From assembly GCF_004099695.1 (NCBI RefSeq), contig NZ_SCHL01000005.1, positions 62,001 to 126,000 of the forward strand: a stretch of 64,000 nt of DNA. Direction: 5' to 3'. Below the pieces are notes generated by a model, which saw nothing but the letters and a program-made list of their open reading frames with translations, searched no databases and was not told where the DNA came from. Both the position numbers and the translations under genes were made by a program. This DNA comes from Methanosarcina sp. MSH10X1. Lineage in GTDB: Archaea; Halobacteriota; Methanosarcinia; Methanosarcinales; Methanosarcinaceae. Shown here piece by piece: positions 34,068-43,174 of this stretch. How positions within the stretch are numbered: the stretch's first letter is position 1; every line of letters starts with the position of its first letter.

Positions 34068-36452
34068 GTGAAAAACTTAAAAACTTTTATGATAATACTT
34101 ATCCTTACTCTTTTTTGTCTCGCATTAAGTAGCCCTGCAGCTCTGGCGGCAAATATCGTGATTGACAAACAATCCGGATCCGCTGAACCCGGTCTTTTTC
34201 ATGCACCAAACTATGCAAACGATGCAGCCTGTATTCAGGCGGCACTGGATTACTCAAAAAGTGGAGATACGATAGCTGTCCGCGAAGGGGACTATTATAT
34301 CACAAAAGGAATAGTCCAAAAGGATAAAAGTCTGAACATAATCGGAGAAGGAAAAGTAACTCTTCACATTCAGACTTCTGATAAAGAAATTAACGAGATC
34401 TATTTCGGCGGGTCACTGGTCACAAGCAATACCCTATATGCTGACGCTAAAGAAGGTTCATCTCAGGTGGTTTTAACTGACGCTTCACAGGTTCGACAGA
34501 ATGATCTGATTAAGATCTGGAAAAATGTTCGATGGTGTCCTTTAGATTATCCTGATAATTATCCTGATCAAATGACAGGTGAGATTTATGCTGTTAAAAG
34601 TGTAAATGGAAATGTCATTACTTTAAATGAACCACTTCTTAGAGACTACAAATTGCCCGAAACCGTACAGGTGGAAGTATATAGACCTATCCAGGTGAAT
34701 ATAAAGAATATAAGGCTGGAGGATACGGGTGAGACGATGCCTCATCATGGACTGGTTATGCAATATTGCAAGGACAGTTCGATCACGAATTCCTGGTTCA
34801 ATAACAGTGGATTTGGTGCTATTTGTCTGTATTCCTGTTTTAACATGGATGTTAATAATAACGAAATTTACAATTCACTTCTTCCCGGAAGCGGATATGG
34901 TGTAAATGTAGCCAGCGGTACGGCTCTTATTAATATTGAAAATAATCATATAGAAAATTGCAGGCATGCTATAACAGCCAATTCAGCTGAACTCAAATCT
35001 TTAAATCGAGACATTTTTATTGCCGATAACACTCTGATAGGGGCAAAAATCACTGGTTCTAATGTTATTGATGCTCATGCTGATACTATTAATTTCGTAG
35101 TAACTGGAAATAAGATATACCCGCAAATAACACCTGATACCCTGTACTATTGTACACTTTATGATTACAGGTACATACAGGAGCTTCCATACTATTTTGC
35201 ATTCTCAGATGGTACACAACAGTCTGTCTTTTCCGACAATGAAGTTTTTGGCGGATTTGGAGGAATATTCAAACGCGGTGCTGTAAATGATGGAGTACAT
35301 ACTTACGAAAATAACAAGTTTAATGGTATGTTGGGTAATATGTACGAGGGAGGAAATGGAACCGACAGCAAGCTTATAATTAGAAATAATATTCAAAAAA
35401 GTGGAATGCATGGAATTATTTTCCCCTTTGAAGGAAGTTTCAGGGATATATTGATAAGTGGAAATACTTTTAGTAATCTTTCCCATCAAGGAGTATATCA
35501 GAAGTTTCTGATAAATGGGATTAACTTGGAAATCTCAGATAATACTTTTGAAAATATAAAACAAGATGGGATATATATAGACGGAAATTCTTTCACAAAT
35601 AATGTTGTGAAAATCCAAAATAATGACTTAATAAATGTGAGTAAATCTAATTCTCCTTCCGGAATCACAATCAAAAACGTTCAAAACCCAGAAATTACTG
35701 CAAACAATGCAGAAGGCAGCAGTACCGTAACAGGTACTGCTCATGTAAAACCGCCCGAAGAGTCTATGTCTCAGGAACCCGCAGTTTCAGAAATAGAAGT
35801 ATCTAACAATCGCTTGCGTGAGGCTTCTCCTGGTTTCGTCTACCCGAGTTCACCCTTTATTGATATTGGTGGAAAGGAGAGTGCTAAGTACAGAGACATA
35901 ATGTGGTTTGATCTGAGCAAATATACCAGTAACTCTCAAATTGGTAAAGCGATCCTTTCTCTCTACTGGTATTACCCTGCAGGAAATGCAAGATCTGAGG
36001 ACACTGTAGTTGAAATTTACAGGCCTGCTTCTGCATGGAACTCAAATTATGTAAGCTGGAATGAAAGGGATAAAGATGTTGCATGGAATAACCAAGGAGG
36101 AGACTGGTACGATAAAAACGGTGTCTTGCAAGGTAGCACCCCGTATGCCACTCTAACTTTTAAAGGCAATGTTATCCCTGACAACAGATACTATGAACTG
36201 GATGTAACTGATCTTGTAAAAGAATATACAAGTGGAAAGTATGAAAATACTGGCTTTTTGATAAAAGCCCGCACAGAAAGCAACGATTATATTGCGTTCT
36301 ACAGTAGTGACTGCGGAAACGAAAGTCAAGTGCCAAAAATTCAACTAGATACTACTTTTGTTCAAAGCGAGGGAATTGTGAGTAATGGCTTAAAAGTAGA
36401 TAATCTACTGCAGGCTTTTTTATCTTTAATACGGCATATTATCCAGATTTGA
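34068..36452 (+). CDS. Secreted right-handed beta-helix protein with DNRLRE (disaggregatase-type) domain
   Basis: The 794-residue protein starts at GTG with a signal peptide (about 8-28, ending ALAA). From about 40 to 560 it has Asn-rich parallel beta-helix repeats (VNNNEIYNS, IENNHIENC, FSDNEVFGGFGG, ISDNTFENIKQDG), the NosD/pectate-lyase-like fold. From about 575 to 765 is a DNRLRE module (VSNNRLREASPGFVYPSS, then MWFDLSKY, YELDVTDLVKEYTSG, FLIKA), found in Methanosarcina disaggregatase and other surface proteins. It probably binds or cleaves a cell-surface or matrix polysaccharide such as methanochondroitin; enzymatic activity is not shown by the sequence. The C-terminus has a weak hydrophobic stretch (LLQAFLSLIRHII). 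Transcribed alone. Confidence 0.85.
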   Translation: MKNLKTFMIILILTLFCLALSSPAALAANIVIDKQSGSAEPGLFHAPNYANDAACIQAALDYSKSGDTIAVREGDYYITKGIVQKDKSLNIIGEGKVTLHIQTSDKEINEIYFGGSLVTSNTLYADAKEGSSQVVLTDASQVRQNDLIKIWKNVRWCPLDYPDNYPDQMTGEIYAVKSVNGNVITLNEPLLRDYKLPETVQVEVYRPIQVNIKNIRLEDTGETMPHHGLVMQYCKDSSITNSWFNNSGFGAICLYSCFNMDVNNNEIYNSLLPGSGYGVNVASGTALINIENNHIENCRHAITANSAELKSLNRDIFIADNTLIGAKITGSNVIDAHADTINFVVTGNKIYPQITPDTLYYCTLYDYRYIQELPYYFAFSDGTQQSVFSDNEVFGGFGGIFKRGAVNDGVHTYENNKFNGMLGNMYEGGNGTDSKLIIRNNIQKSGMHGIIFPFEGSFRDILISGNTFSNLSHQGVYQKFLINGINLEISDNTFENIKQDGIYIDGNSFTNNVVKIQNNDLINVSKSNSPSGITIKNVQNPEITANNAEGSSTVTGTAHVKPPEESMSQEPAVSEIEVSNNRLREASPGFVYPSSPFIDIGGKESAKYRDIMWFDLSKYTSNSQIGKAILSLYWYYPAGNARSEDTVVEIYRPASAWNSNYVSWNERDKDVAWNNQGGDWYDKNGVLQGSTPYATLTFKGNVIPDNRYYELDVTDLVKEYTSGKYENTGFLIKARTESNDYIAFYSSDCGNESQVPKIQLDTTFVQSEGIVSNGLKVDNLLQAFLSLIRHIIQI

Positions 36453-37042
36453 AAAAGAATATTTATTTACTGATCTCTGATAGAGATTTATTGATAAATG
36501 TATGACAATGAACAGGCAGATAATTTTTGATGAATAAAGGAATCCAAAACAAAATATCAATGATCTGATACTTAATGAAATATATCTCTCTGTTTTGCTT
36601 TATTATTTCCTGAATTAATTAATGGTCCGTTACGCATGCTGAGACTTATGCTTATGTTACCATATTGATTCTAAGGGACGCTAATGGACAATTTTATGGT
36701 GCATGAAGATTTGTTATTGATCACAGGAAGCAATTAATTCACTTAATGCTTTCATTAATCAGGTAAATGCTTATATCAAGAGTAGGGTACTCTCGCAAGC
36801 AAGGAGCAGGCATTGACCGGTTAAGCAAACTTGTAATTAATGCTTTAAAAACAAGTTAAGTAAGCAAAATTACTGGCAATGCTCATATAACATGCCTGGC
36901 AACCGTTGAAAAGTGGGAAGTTATTTAACTCCTCTTATCTCAAAGAGATCAAAAGGATATTATACTCATTATAGTGAGTTCAGGAATCTGAATTTTTCCT
37001 CATACCACATTGTTATTTGATCATCAGACAGGAGACTTACTT
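36453..37042. other. Gap holding a gene remnant
   Basis: Apart from the decayed surface-protein tail at 36721-36859, the DNA is A/T-rich. AGGAGA at 37030-37035 is the ribosome binding site of the next gene. Confidence 0.45.
36721..36859 (+). pseudogene. Remnant of a surface-protein C-terminus
   Basis: In one frame 36721-36810 reads SQEAINSLNAFINQVNAYIK and continues to a stop; in another, 36767-36859 reads on with KQGAGIDRLSKLVINALKTS before TAA. Together these match the helical tail (AINxLNAFINQVNA ... LI..A..II) common at the end of archaeal secreted proteins, split by a frameshift and cut off from any start. It may be the lost end of the neighbouring surface gene. Confidence 0.5.
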
Positions 37043-38284
37043 TTGGGAACAATTAGCGAAAAAATCTTCTCCCGGGCAGCGGGAACAGAGGCAAGGGCGA
37101 ATGATTTCGTTCTGGCAGATATCGATTATGCGATGGCGCACGACGGCACCTCTATACTTACAGTTAATGCTTTTAAAGAAATGGAAATGAAAAAGGTCTG
37201 GGACCCCTCAAGGATAATAATTCCCTTCGACCATATTGCGCCTGCAAACAGTGAGACATCGGCAACCCTGCAAAAAGAAATCAGGGAATGGGTAAAAGAG
37301 CAGGGCATTCCGAACTTTTATGAGATGGGGGAAGGAATCTGCCATCAGGTGCTTCCTGAAAACGGATTCGCCCTGCCTGGAAAACTGGTTGTGGGAGCTG
37401 ATTCGCATTCCTGCACCTATGGGGCTTTCGGGGCTTTTGCGACAGGTGTGGGAGCCACGGACATGGCTGAGATTTTCGCCACAGGCAAGCTCTGGTTTAA
37501 GGTGCCTGAGAGTTTCAGGTTCATAGTTGAAGGCAGGCTCGAAGAAAAGGTTTATGCGAAAGACCTGACCCTTTACCTTATCGGGAAGACCGGAATTGAT
37601 GGCGCCACGTATAAGGCTGTAGAGTTCTACGGACCGGCTATTTCCGAACTGTCGGTTTCAGGCAGAATGACGCTCTGCAACATGGCAATCGAAATGGGAG
37701 CAAAAACCGGAATTGTTCCGCCTGACAAGCAAACCTTCGATTTCCTGAATAATCGGGCGGCTGCTCCCTATGAACCGGTTTATGCCGATCAGGACGCAGC
37801 CTATTCAAAAGAATTGACTTATTCTGCTGGTGATATCGAGCCTCAGGTAGCCTGCCCTCATCAGGTGGACAATGTAAAACCTGTGGGAGAGGTCGAAGGT
37901 ATCCATGTAGACCAGGTTTTTATAGGGACATGTACGAATGGGAGACTTGAAGATCTTGGGGTCGCGGCAGCAATCCTTAAAGGGAAAAAAGTTGCGGTCA
38001 GGACTATTGTAATTCCTGCATCCCGCACGACTCTCCTTGCGGCAATTGAAAACGGGACAATGGAAACTCTGCTCAAAGCAGGCGTCACGCTTGCGACCCC
38101 TGGCTGCGGGCCCTGTCTTGGCGCTCACCAGGGAGTGCTCGGGGAAGGAGAGGTCTGTATTTCAACCGCAAACCGAAATTTCAAAGGCAGGATGGGAAAA
38201 GGTGGTTTTATCTACCTTGCCTCCCCTGCGACCGCAGCAGCCTCGGCACTTTCAGGTGAGATTACAGATCCGAGAACAGTTTGA
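37043..38284 (+). CDS. 3-isopropylmalate dehydratase / homoaconitase large subunit
   Basis: Aconitase-family large subunit. The start is TTG at 37043 ([14 protein letters not shown]), set by AGGAGA eight bases upstream; the frame is open 11 codons further but without support. Cluster-binding cysteines are seen in [11 protein letters not shown] (about 291-301) and [20 protein letters not shown] (about 350-370); the substrate loop has [20 protein letters not shown]. Two paralogues exist in such methanogens: LeuC for leucine, and AksD for the 2-oxosuberate branch of coenzyme B synthesis. The large subunit alone cannot tell which. The small subunit is not adjacent. T-rich tandem repeats begin soon after the stop. 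Confidence 0.88.
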   Translation: MGTISEKIFSRAAGTEARANDFVLADIDYAMAHDGTSILTVNAFKEMEMKKVWDPSRIIIPFDHIAPANSETSATLQKEIREWVKEQGIPNFYEMGEGICHQVLPENGFALPGKLVVGADSHSCTYGAFGAFATGVGATDMAEIFATGKLWFKVPESFRFIVEGRLEEKVYAKDLTLYLIGKTGIDGATYKAVEFYGPAISELSVSGRMTLCNMAIEMGAKTGIVPPDKQTFDFLNNRAAAPYEPVYADQDAAYSKELTYSAGDIEPQVACPHQVDNVKPVGEVEGIHVDQVFIGTCTNGRLEDLGVAAAILKGKKVAVRTIVIPASRTTLLAAIENGTMETLLKAGVTLATPGCGPCLGAHQGVLGEGEVCISTANRNFKGRMGKGGFIYLASPATAAASALSGEITDPRTV

Positions 38285-38325
38285 ATCCGGGAAGCAAGAC
38301 CAGGAATTTATCCTTCTTCTATTTC

Positions 38326-38486
38326 CTATTTTTTATTTCCCTGTTTTTTATTCCCTGTTTTTTATTTCCTATTTCTTATTCCCTGTTTTTATTCCCTGTT
38401 TTTATTCCCTGTTTTTATTCCCTGTTTTTATTACCTGTTTTTATTTCCCATTTTTTATTACCTGTTTTTATTTCCCATTTTTTATC
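38326..38486. repeat. 13-14-bp T-rich tandem repeat array
   Basis: About eleven copies of ATTCCCTGTTTTT-type units (variants ATTTCCCATTTTT, ATTACCTGTTTTT) with a 13-bp spacing over most of the tract (for example CCCTG at 38381, 38394, 38407 and 38420) and some 14-bp steps. It begins about 40 bases after the stop of the aconitase-family gene. Confidence 0.85.
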
Positions 38487-38584
38487 TATCTTGTATTTTT
38501 TCAGTCCGGCATTATTAAAATTTTAATTATATCCAGCGGGCATTTATACCATGAATCGCATATATTTTAACAGGAGGGACAACT

Positions 38585-38803
38585 ATTACTGAAGAACTCA
38601 GTCACGAAAACCTTTCGAATTTGATTGAACACTGGATCGAGCATAACGAAAGCCATATACAGAGCTTCAGAGAATGGGCTCAGAAAGCCAAAAAAGATGG
38701 TTTTCTCGATGCTTCTAATGATATCTTTGAAGCTGCCGATAAAATTGAGGAAGCCAATAAGCACCTCAACAAGGCAAAAGAAGGGCTTTTCCATCTACGT
38801 TGA
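38585..38803 (+). CDS. Small helical protein, probable AUU start
   Basis: The frame is open from a stop at 38552-38554. The only standard start, TTG at 38621, has no ribosome binding site. GGAGGG at 38573-38578 is placed seven bases before ATT at 38585, which gives MTEELSHENLSNLIEHWIEH and a 72-residue protein. The product is almost wholly helical and charged (HIQSFREWAQKAKKDGF, then ASNDIFEAADKIEEANKHLN), suggesting a helical hairpin or small bundle. No characterised family is recognised. It is followed by a hairpin terminator and lies alone between leuC-like and archaellin genes. Existence is likely; the AUU start is inference. Confidence 0.65.
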   Translation: MTEELSHENLSNLIEHWIEHNESHIQSFREWAQKAKKDGFLDASNDIFEAADKIEEANKHLNKAKEGLFHLR

Positions 38804-38852
38804 AAGATGTAAAAGCTGAAACTTGAGAACTGATCTTAATATCTCTGTGACT

Positions 38853-38895
38853 GTGACGGGCTTCTCCCGCCACTATTTTTTGTTTTTCTTTTTTG
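38853..38895 (+). terminator. Terminator after the small helical gene
   Basis: GTG-A-CGGG pairs with CCCG-C-CAC around loop CTTCT (38853-38873), followed by a long T-rich run. Confidence 0.65.
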
Positions 38896-38998
38896 TCTGC
38901 GGACAAACTTCCAGGTTTATGCTCAGGCAAGGTATTCTTTCGTCTTTTTATTTGAGTGCTGCCTGTTTCTTTTAAGGCTTCAAGGGAAGAAAACCAGT

Positions 38999-39592
38999 TT
39001 AACTCGTTGAAGCTTGTTTCAAGTTCATAACAGTGTCTATCCTGGCAGGTATAGTGCTTGATACAGGTGTAATTACACCAGTCTCAGGCTTTACCTCAAG
39101 CCTGAATTTACTATTAACTGCTTCTGTGCTCTGTAGTGTCGAATTGGCCGGTGCGGATATGTTGATCTCTACTCTCTCATATGGATCCAGCAATTCATCC
39201 CCATCATTCTCTCCTATAAAATTCCTGGTCCAGTTTGTACTTGCGACATAAGTAGCATTGTCCAGATAAGAGATGATCATCATTCCCCGGCTGCTATCAG
39301 CTCCCACGTTTACTGGCCGCTGATCTTTCGTGAGTTGAAGCGTGAGGATAATATTGTTTACTTTATTGTCACCCGCTTTTGCTATCACGCTTCCCACAAG
39401 TTCAATGGAAGGACCTTCCGGTTCCACATCCCTGTTAGTTGTTGTAACTGTATTGAATGTAGAATGTTCTGCCCCAATAATCACATAAGAGAATACTACT
39501 GCAATCACTAAAAAAGCAGTCATCACGATTGCAGATTCAAGTGCAGTGAAGGCTATTTCACCGTTTTTTAAAATACTGGAAATTCTTTTCAT
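38999..39592 (-). CDS. Archaellin (orphan)
   Basis: The 197-residue protein has the class III prepilin-type N-terminus of archaellins: a short basic leader (MKRISSILKNGE), then IAFTALESAIVMTAFLVIAV with the conserved Glu shortly after the processing site, and a helix that forms the filament core. The globular part is beta-rich (VIAKAGDNKVNNIILTLQLT, DPYERVEINI) and the end, PARIDTVMNL, matches the archaellin C-terminal strand. It would be cleaved by the FlaK/PibD peptidase and assembled into an archaellum-type filament. No fla/arl motor genes adjoin. GAGGAG precedes the ATG. A related pilin role is the alternative. Confidence 0.8.
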   Translation of the reverse strand: MKRISSILKNGEIAFTALESAIVMTAFLVIAVVFSYVIIGAEHSTFNTVTTTNRDVEPEGPSIELVGSVIAKAGDNKVNNIILTLQLTKDQRPVNVGADSSRGMMIISYLDNATYVASTNWTRNFIGENDGDELLDPYERVEINISAPANSTLQSTEAVNSKFRLEVKPETGVITPVSSTIPARIDTVMNLKQASTS

Positions 39593-40079
39593 TCCATATT
39601 TCTCCTCTTTTTATTCCGAATGGACTTATTAAAAAATTTGAAAATTATGTCCCATGATTCTTCTATCTTCTCTCTGGACAGAAATCGGCTGTAAGAGATG
39701 ACGCGCAGAGGCTAATTTGCGTGGTTATCAGGCTTTTTATTAGTTGCTCACTCTACGTAGCCTTCATCAGTCGCCCTACACACTAATAATTTTAAAAGAG
39801 AAATATCCCCTCTTAATTTATTAACTTTTCCTGTTAAGTCCTTAATTTTATATTGATATTTTAAAAACTTAAAACTGCTCCAAAAGCAAATAAGAACCGG
39901 GAAATTTAAAAATGATATCCTTAAATTTGGGAAAAATAAATGGATCTTTACAGGATATGTCCTGTAATAAAGCCTCACCCTGAAACAAATCTCTAATTGC
40001 GATAACGATTCCTTATTTTAATATTTTCTGAGTAAAGGTGGAATTTCACCAGTACGCAATAAAAATTAAAAGAGTGAGT
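39593..40079. other. Gap between archaellin and oxidoreductase genes
   Basis: A minus-strand frame at 39748-39978 has a hydrophobic stretch (FLNFPVLICFWSSFKFL) followed by a short coiled-coil-like segment (YKIKDLTGKVNKLRGDIS). It could be a small membrane protein but has no ribosome binding site and is not called as a gene. Confidence 0.35.
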
Positions 40080-40931
40080 TTAATAAAATTTCTCAATCTC
40101 GTGCTTTGCTTCCTCAAGAGAAAATTTCTGCCTTACAAGCGGTTTCTCCTGAATTGCCGGCACTCTCTCCTCAAAGATATCCCTTTCGTACTTATAGAAT
40201 ATCCCGTTAGGGATTTTATCCCCCCATTCCAGGGACTTTTCGAATGCCTTTATACGGTCGGAAGAGTCGTAGTCATCCCCGAGTTTATAAACTCTATCCC
40301 GATACCATTTGAATGTATTTATCTTGTTAAAGGTAACACATGGTTGAAGAATATCAAGCAGGGCAAAACCCCTGTGTGTTATGGCAGCTTTCATAAGCTC
40401 CTTAAGATGTTCCTGGTCGCCTGCGAAACCTCTGGCTACGAAACTGCAGTTCAGGGAAATAGCCATGGCAAGGGCATTCATTGATTCCTGAAGAACGCCG
40501 TAAGGTTGAATTGTTGTATAGGTTCCCTCGGCTGTAGTGGGAGATGCCTGTCCCTTTGTCAGTCCGTAAACCTGGTTATTATGCACGAACAGGGAAATAT
40601 TAGGATTCCTTCGGATTGCATGAAGAAAATGATTTCCTCCTTCCCCGTAACAGTCACCATCGCCTGCAACTGCGATTACGTGAAGGGAATGGTTGGCAAG
40701 CTTTGCAGCCGTAGCTACAGGAAGAGTTCTTCCATGCAGTCCATTGAAAGTATGGCATTTGATATAATGGGGTAGTTTTCCAGCCTGCCCTATCCCCGAA
40801 ACCATAAGGACTTCCCAGGGCTCAATACCGAGTTCGACAAGTGCCTGTTTGATGGTCGAAAGAATCTGGAAATTCCCGCATCCTGGGCACCAGGCCGGAG
40901 TCTGGCCCTTATAATCTTCAGATGTAGGCAT
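40080..40931 (-). CDS. 2-oxoacid:ferredoxin oxidoreductase, beta subunit
   Basis: The 283-residue subunit binds thiamine pyrophosphate: CPGCGNFQIL near the start (two cluster or structural cysteines), HTFNGLHGRTLPVATAAKLA, and the TPP/Mg motif AGDGDCYGEGGNHFLHAIRRN at about 85-105, then VYGLTKGQASPTT. Enzymes of this family convert a 2-oxoacid, CoA and ferredoxin to acyl-CoA and CO2 or the reverse. The two-subunit form with a fused gamma-alpha chain is typical of 2-oxoglutarate-type or broad-specificity enzymes; the actual substrate is not evident. It overlaps the alpha-subunit gene by 14 bases, so the two are co-translated. Confidence 0.88.
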   Translation of the reverse strand: MPTSEDYKGQTPAWCPGCGNFQILSTIKQALVELGIEPWEVLMVSGIGQAGKLPHYIKCHTFNGLHGRTLPVATAAKLANHSLHVIAVAGDGDCYGEGGNHFLHAIRRNPNISLFVHNNQVYGLTKGQASPTTAEGTYTTIQPYGVLQESMNALAMAISLNCSFVARGFAGDQEHLKELMKAAITHRGFALLDILQPCVTFNKINTFKWYRDRVYKLGDDYDSSDRIKAFEKSLEWGDKIPNGIFYKYERDIFEERVPAIQEKPLVRQKFSLEEAKHEIEKFY

Positions 40932-42657
40932 GTAATTCCTCCTTCAGGTTTTCGATTGTAAATGGTCTTCCATCGTATTTGCTGATCTGGTGGGAAAATT
41001 TAAACCCCGTTTCCGCCCTTATGAGTTTTGCAAACTGTCCGGTGGCGTTGTTTTCGATGCAAATAGTAAGGTCTGCGTCCTCAAGAAGCTTAATATAATC
41101 GAATCTGTCCCTCTCGGAAAGGGGATAGATCTGGCTGAAGTGCAGCATTGCAACCTTCTTATCCTTTGAAGCGGCATCAACCACTTCTTTAATCACACCA
41201 TAGGTAGATCCATGCCCTACAAGCACTATTTTCGGAGAGGGATCCCCATATAAAAACGGAGCCTCGATTTCTTTCTTTATAAGTGGCAGTTTGCTCAGCA
41301 GCCTTTTCTGGACCATTTTTACGCGGGTCTCGGAATCTTCTACAATATGCCCTTCCTCATCATGTTCATCACTATCGGCTACTACAAGATGTTTTCCGGC
41401 TTCTCCGGGGACAGCAAGTAGGGAGATTCCTGTACTGGAATACTTGTAGCGTTTATATTCCTCAATGCCTTTAAGATCCTCTTCCCTTATCCTGTAATCA
41501 TTATAAAGCAGGTTCTCTAAATCGAAATTCTCAAAGGTCCATTCGGTTTCTGCTAGATACTGGTCTGACAGGATGAACACAGGGATCTGGTACTTTTCCG
41601 CAAGTTCGAAAGCCCTGTTAGTCAGGTAAAAAGCCTGCTTTGGAGTCCCTGGCTCGAAAATAACTCTTGGAAATTCCCCGTGACCTGCATGAAGAATAAA
41701 AAGCAGATCGCCTTGCTCGGTACGTGTGGGAAAGCCAGTTGCCGGGCCCGGACGCTGCATTTCCGCAATCACAAGAGGAGTTTCGGTCATTCCCGCAAGG
41801 GAAAGACCCTCTTGCATCAGGGCGAATCCTCCACCCGACGTTCCGGTCATAGCCCTTACGCCTGCAAAAGAGGCTCCTATGGCCATATTAATTGCTGCAA
41901 TTTCGTCTTCAGCCTGCTCAACAACGAGATCATATTCTTTTGCTCTGGAAGCAAGATACTCCATAATTCCTGTTGAAGGCGACATAGGGTATGCCGAATA
42001 AAACTTACATCCGGACATAATTGCTCCCATCGAGATGGCGTGAAGCCCGGTTATAAGCATAAGTTTTTCGTTATCAGGCTCACGGATTCCGAAAGCTTCG
42101 CATCTGGGGCAATTCTTAAGAGCGTATTTATATCCCGCTTCTGCGCAGGCTATATTATTCTGGACTACTTCTTCCCCTTTTCTACCGAAAGTCTCTCTCA
42201 GGATTTGTTTAAGGGCCTCCAGTCCCAGATCAAGCAGCCCAAGTGCCGCTCCGGTTGCTACGGTATTTGCCATAACACTATTCTTTCCTACATCCATTGC
42301 TATCTTTCGGAAAGGAATATCTATGAATTCCGGCTCTTCAAACTTCTTTTTAGCAACTTCGGAATCATAGAGAATAAATCCTCCGTCTTTCACATCCTTC
42401 CTGTGGATCTCTACAGTGTTAAGGTCAAGAGCCAGAAGAATATCGGCCATCTCTCTTGAGGCTGATATTTTCTGGTCAGAAAGCCGGATCTGGTAAAAGT
42501 TGTGCCCCCCTCGTATCCTGGACATGTAGTCCTGGTGCGTAAATACATGATATCCTATCCGGGAAAAAACTTTTGCAAGAGCTCCTCCTACTGTTTGCAG
42601 CCCCTGCCCGGCCTCTCCTCCTATTCGAAGCGTGTAGTCCAGAAACCTAACCCCCAA
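40918..42657 (-). CDS. 2-oxoacid:ferredoxin oxidoreductase, fused gamma-alpha subunit
   Basis: Residues 1-180 are the gamma domain (RIGGEAGQGLQTVGGALAKV, YMSRIRGGHNFYQIRL) and 200-579 the alpha domain (AISMGAIMSGCKFYSAYPMS then PSTGIMEYLA, FAGVRAMTGTSGGGFALMQE, MQRPGPATGFPTRTEQGDLL). The YPMSPST motif stands where characterised archaeal enzymes have YPITPSS. No ferredoxin domain is attached. With the beta subunit it should form a soluble CoA-acylating oxidoreductase. The listed start is TTG at 42657 without a ribosome binding site; CTG at 42642 behind GGGGGTTAGG would give MDYTLRIGGEAG and is a real alternative. Confidence 0.87.
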   Translation of the reverse strand: MGVRFLDYTLRIGGEAGQGLQTVGGALAKVFSRIGYHVFTHQDYMSRIRGGHNFYQIRLSDQKISASREMADILLALDLNTVEIHRKDVKDGGFILYDSEVAKKKFEEPEFIDIPFRKIAMDVGKNSVMANTVATGAALGLLDLGLEALKQILRETFGRKGEEVVQNNIACAEAGYKYALKNCPRCEAFGIREPDNEKLMLITGLHAISMGAIMSGCKFYSAYPMSPSTGIMEYLASRAKEYDLVVEQAEDEIAAINMAIGASFAGVRAMTGTSGGGFALMQEGLSLAGMTETPLVIAEMQRPGPATGFPTRTEQGDLLFILHAGHGEFPRVIFEPGTPKQAFYLTNRAFELAEKYQIPVFILSDQYLAETEWTFENFDLENLLYNDYRIREEDLKGIEEYKRYKYSSTGISLLAVPGEAGKHLVVADSDEHDEEGHIVEDSETRVKMVQKRLLSKLPLIKKEIEAPFLYGDPSPKIVLVGHGSTYGVIKEVVDAASKDKKVAMLHFSQIYPLSERDRFDYIKLLEDADLTICIENNATGQFAKLIRAETGFKFSHQISKYDGRPFTIENLKEELHAYI

Positions 42658-43024
42658 TATTTTTCTTACTTTCTATCTTCAAATCTTTGGCTTGCTAAGC
42701 TTAACCTCACTTTCTCAGTGAGTGTTAATTGTCGGATCTTATTTGCGCCAGCCTTAACTGTGCCGACTTAATTGTATAAGTATTTTGTACGAACATTTAT
42801 AAATGGATGGAATACTCTAAAACTTGAGCTTGCAGCTGCTTTAAACGATAACAGCAAAATAGAAATTTTATTGGCCAATCTTCCTTATCCTGTAGCCACT
42901 GACCCTGTTATCCTTACCTTCCTTTGAGTTCCCCGAGGAAATATTATTATTAAACTTTAAATAATCTTGCTTCCTCCCCTTGCCAGAATAATTTTACCAC
43001 TTCAACAAACCGGAAATCTGGATT
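42658..43024. other. Gene-free stretch upstream of the oxidoreductase operon
   Basis: A/T-rich DNA that should carry the operon promoter. No frame or repeat recognised. Confidence 0.4.
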
Positions 43025-43174
43025 TCAAAATAAATATAGAATCTTTGCAAGAAGAATACAACCAACGAGGGCAATGCTGAGTATCAGTATATCTGCCTGC
43101 AGCACGGTATACACTATTAAAAAGCAAAGCAATGAAGTAATCGCACAGGCCAGGAGATCTACAGGATTGCTCAT
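43025..43174 (-). CDS. Possible 49-residue two-helix membrane protein
   Basis: The frame from ATG at 43174 encodes MSNPVDLLACAITSLLCFLI, then VYTVLQADILILSIALVGC and ILLAKILYLF before TGA. It is hydrophobic throughout, with two potential helices joined around QAD, and a polar start that fits a small membrane protein. No strong ribosome binding site is present. The long run of hydrophobic codons without a stop is suggestive but could be chance. Confidence 0.42.
   Translation of the reverse strand: MSNPVDLLACAITSLLCFLIVYTVLQADILILSIALVGCILLAKILYLF

Noticed and set aside
38037-38570. 177-codon frame overlapping the aconitase-family gene and the T-rich array
   Set aside because: First half is a shadow of the real gene, second half is translated tandem repeat (FPVFYSLFFIS).
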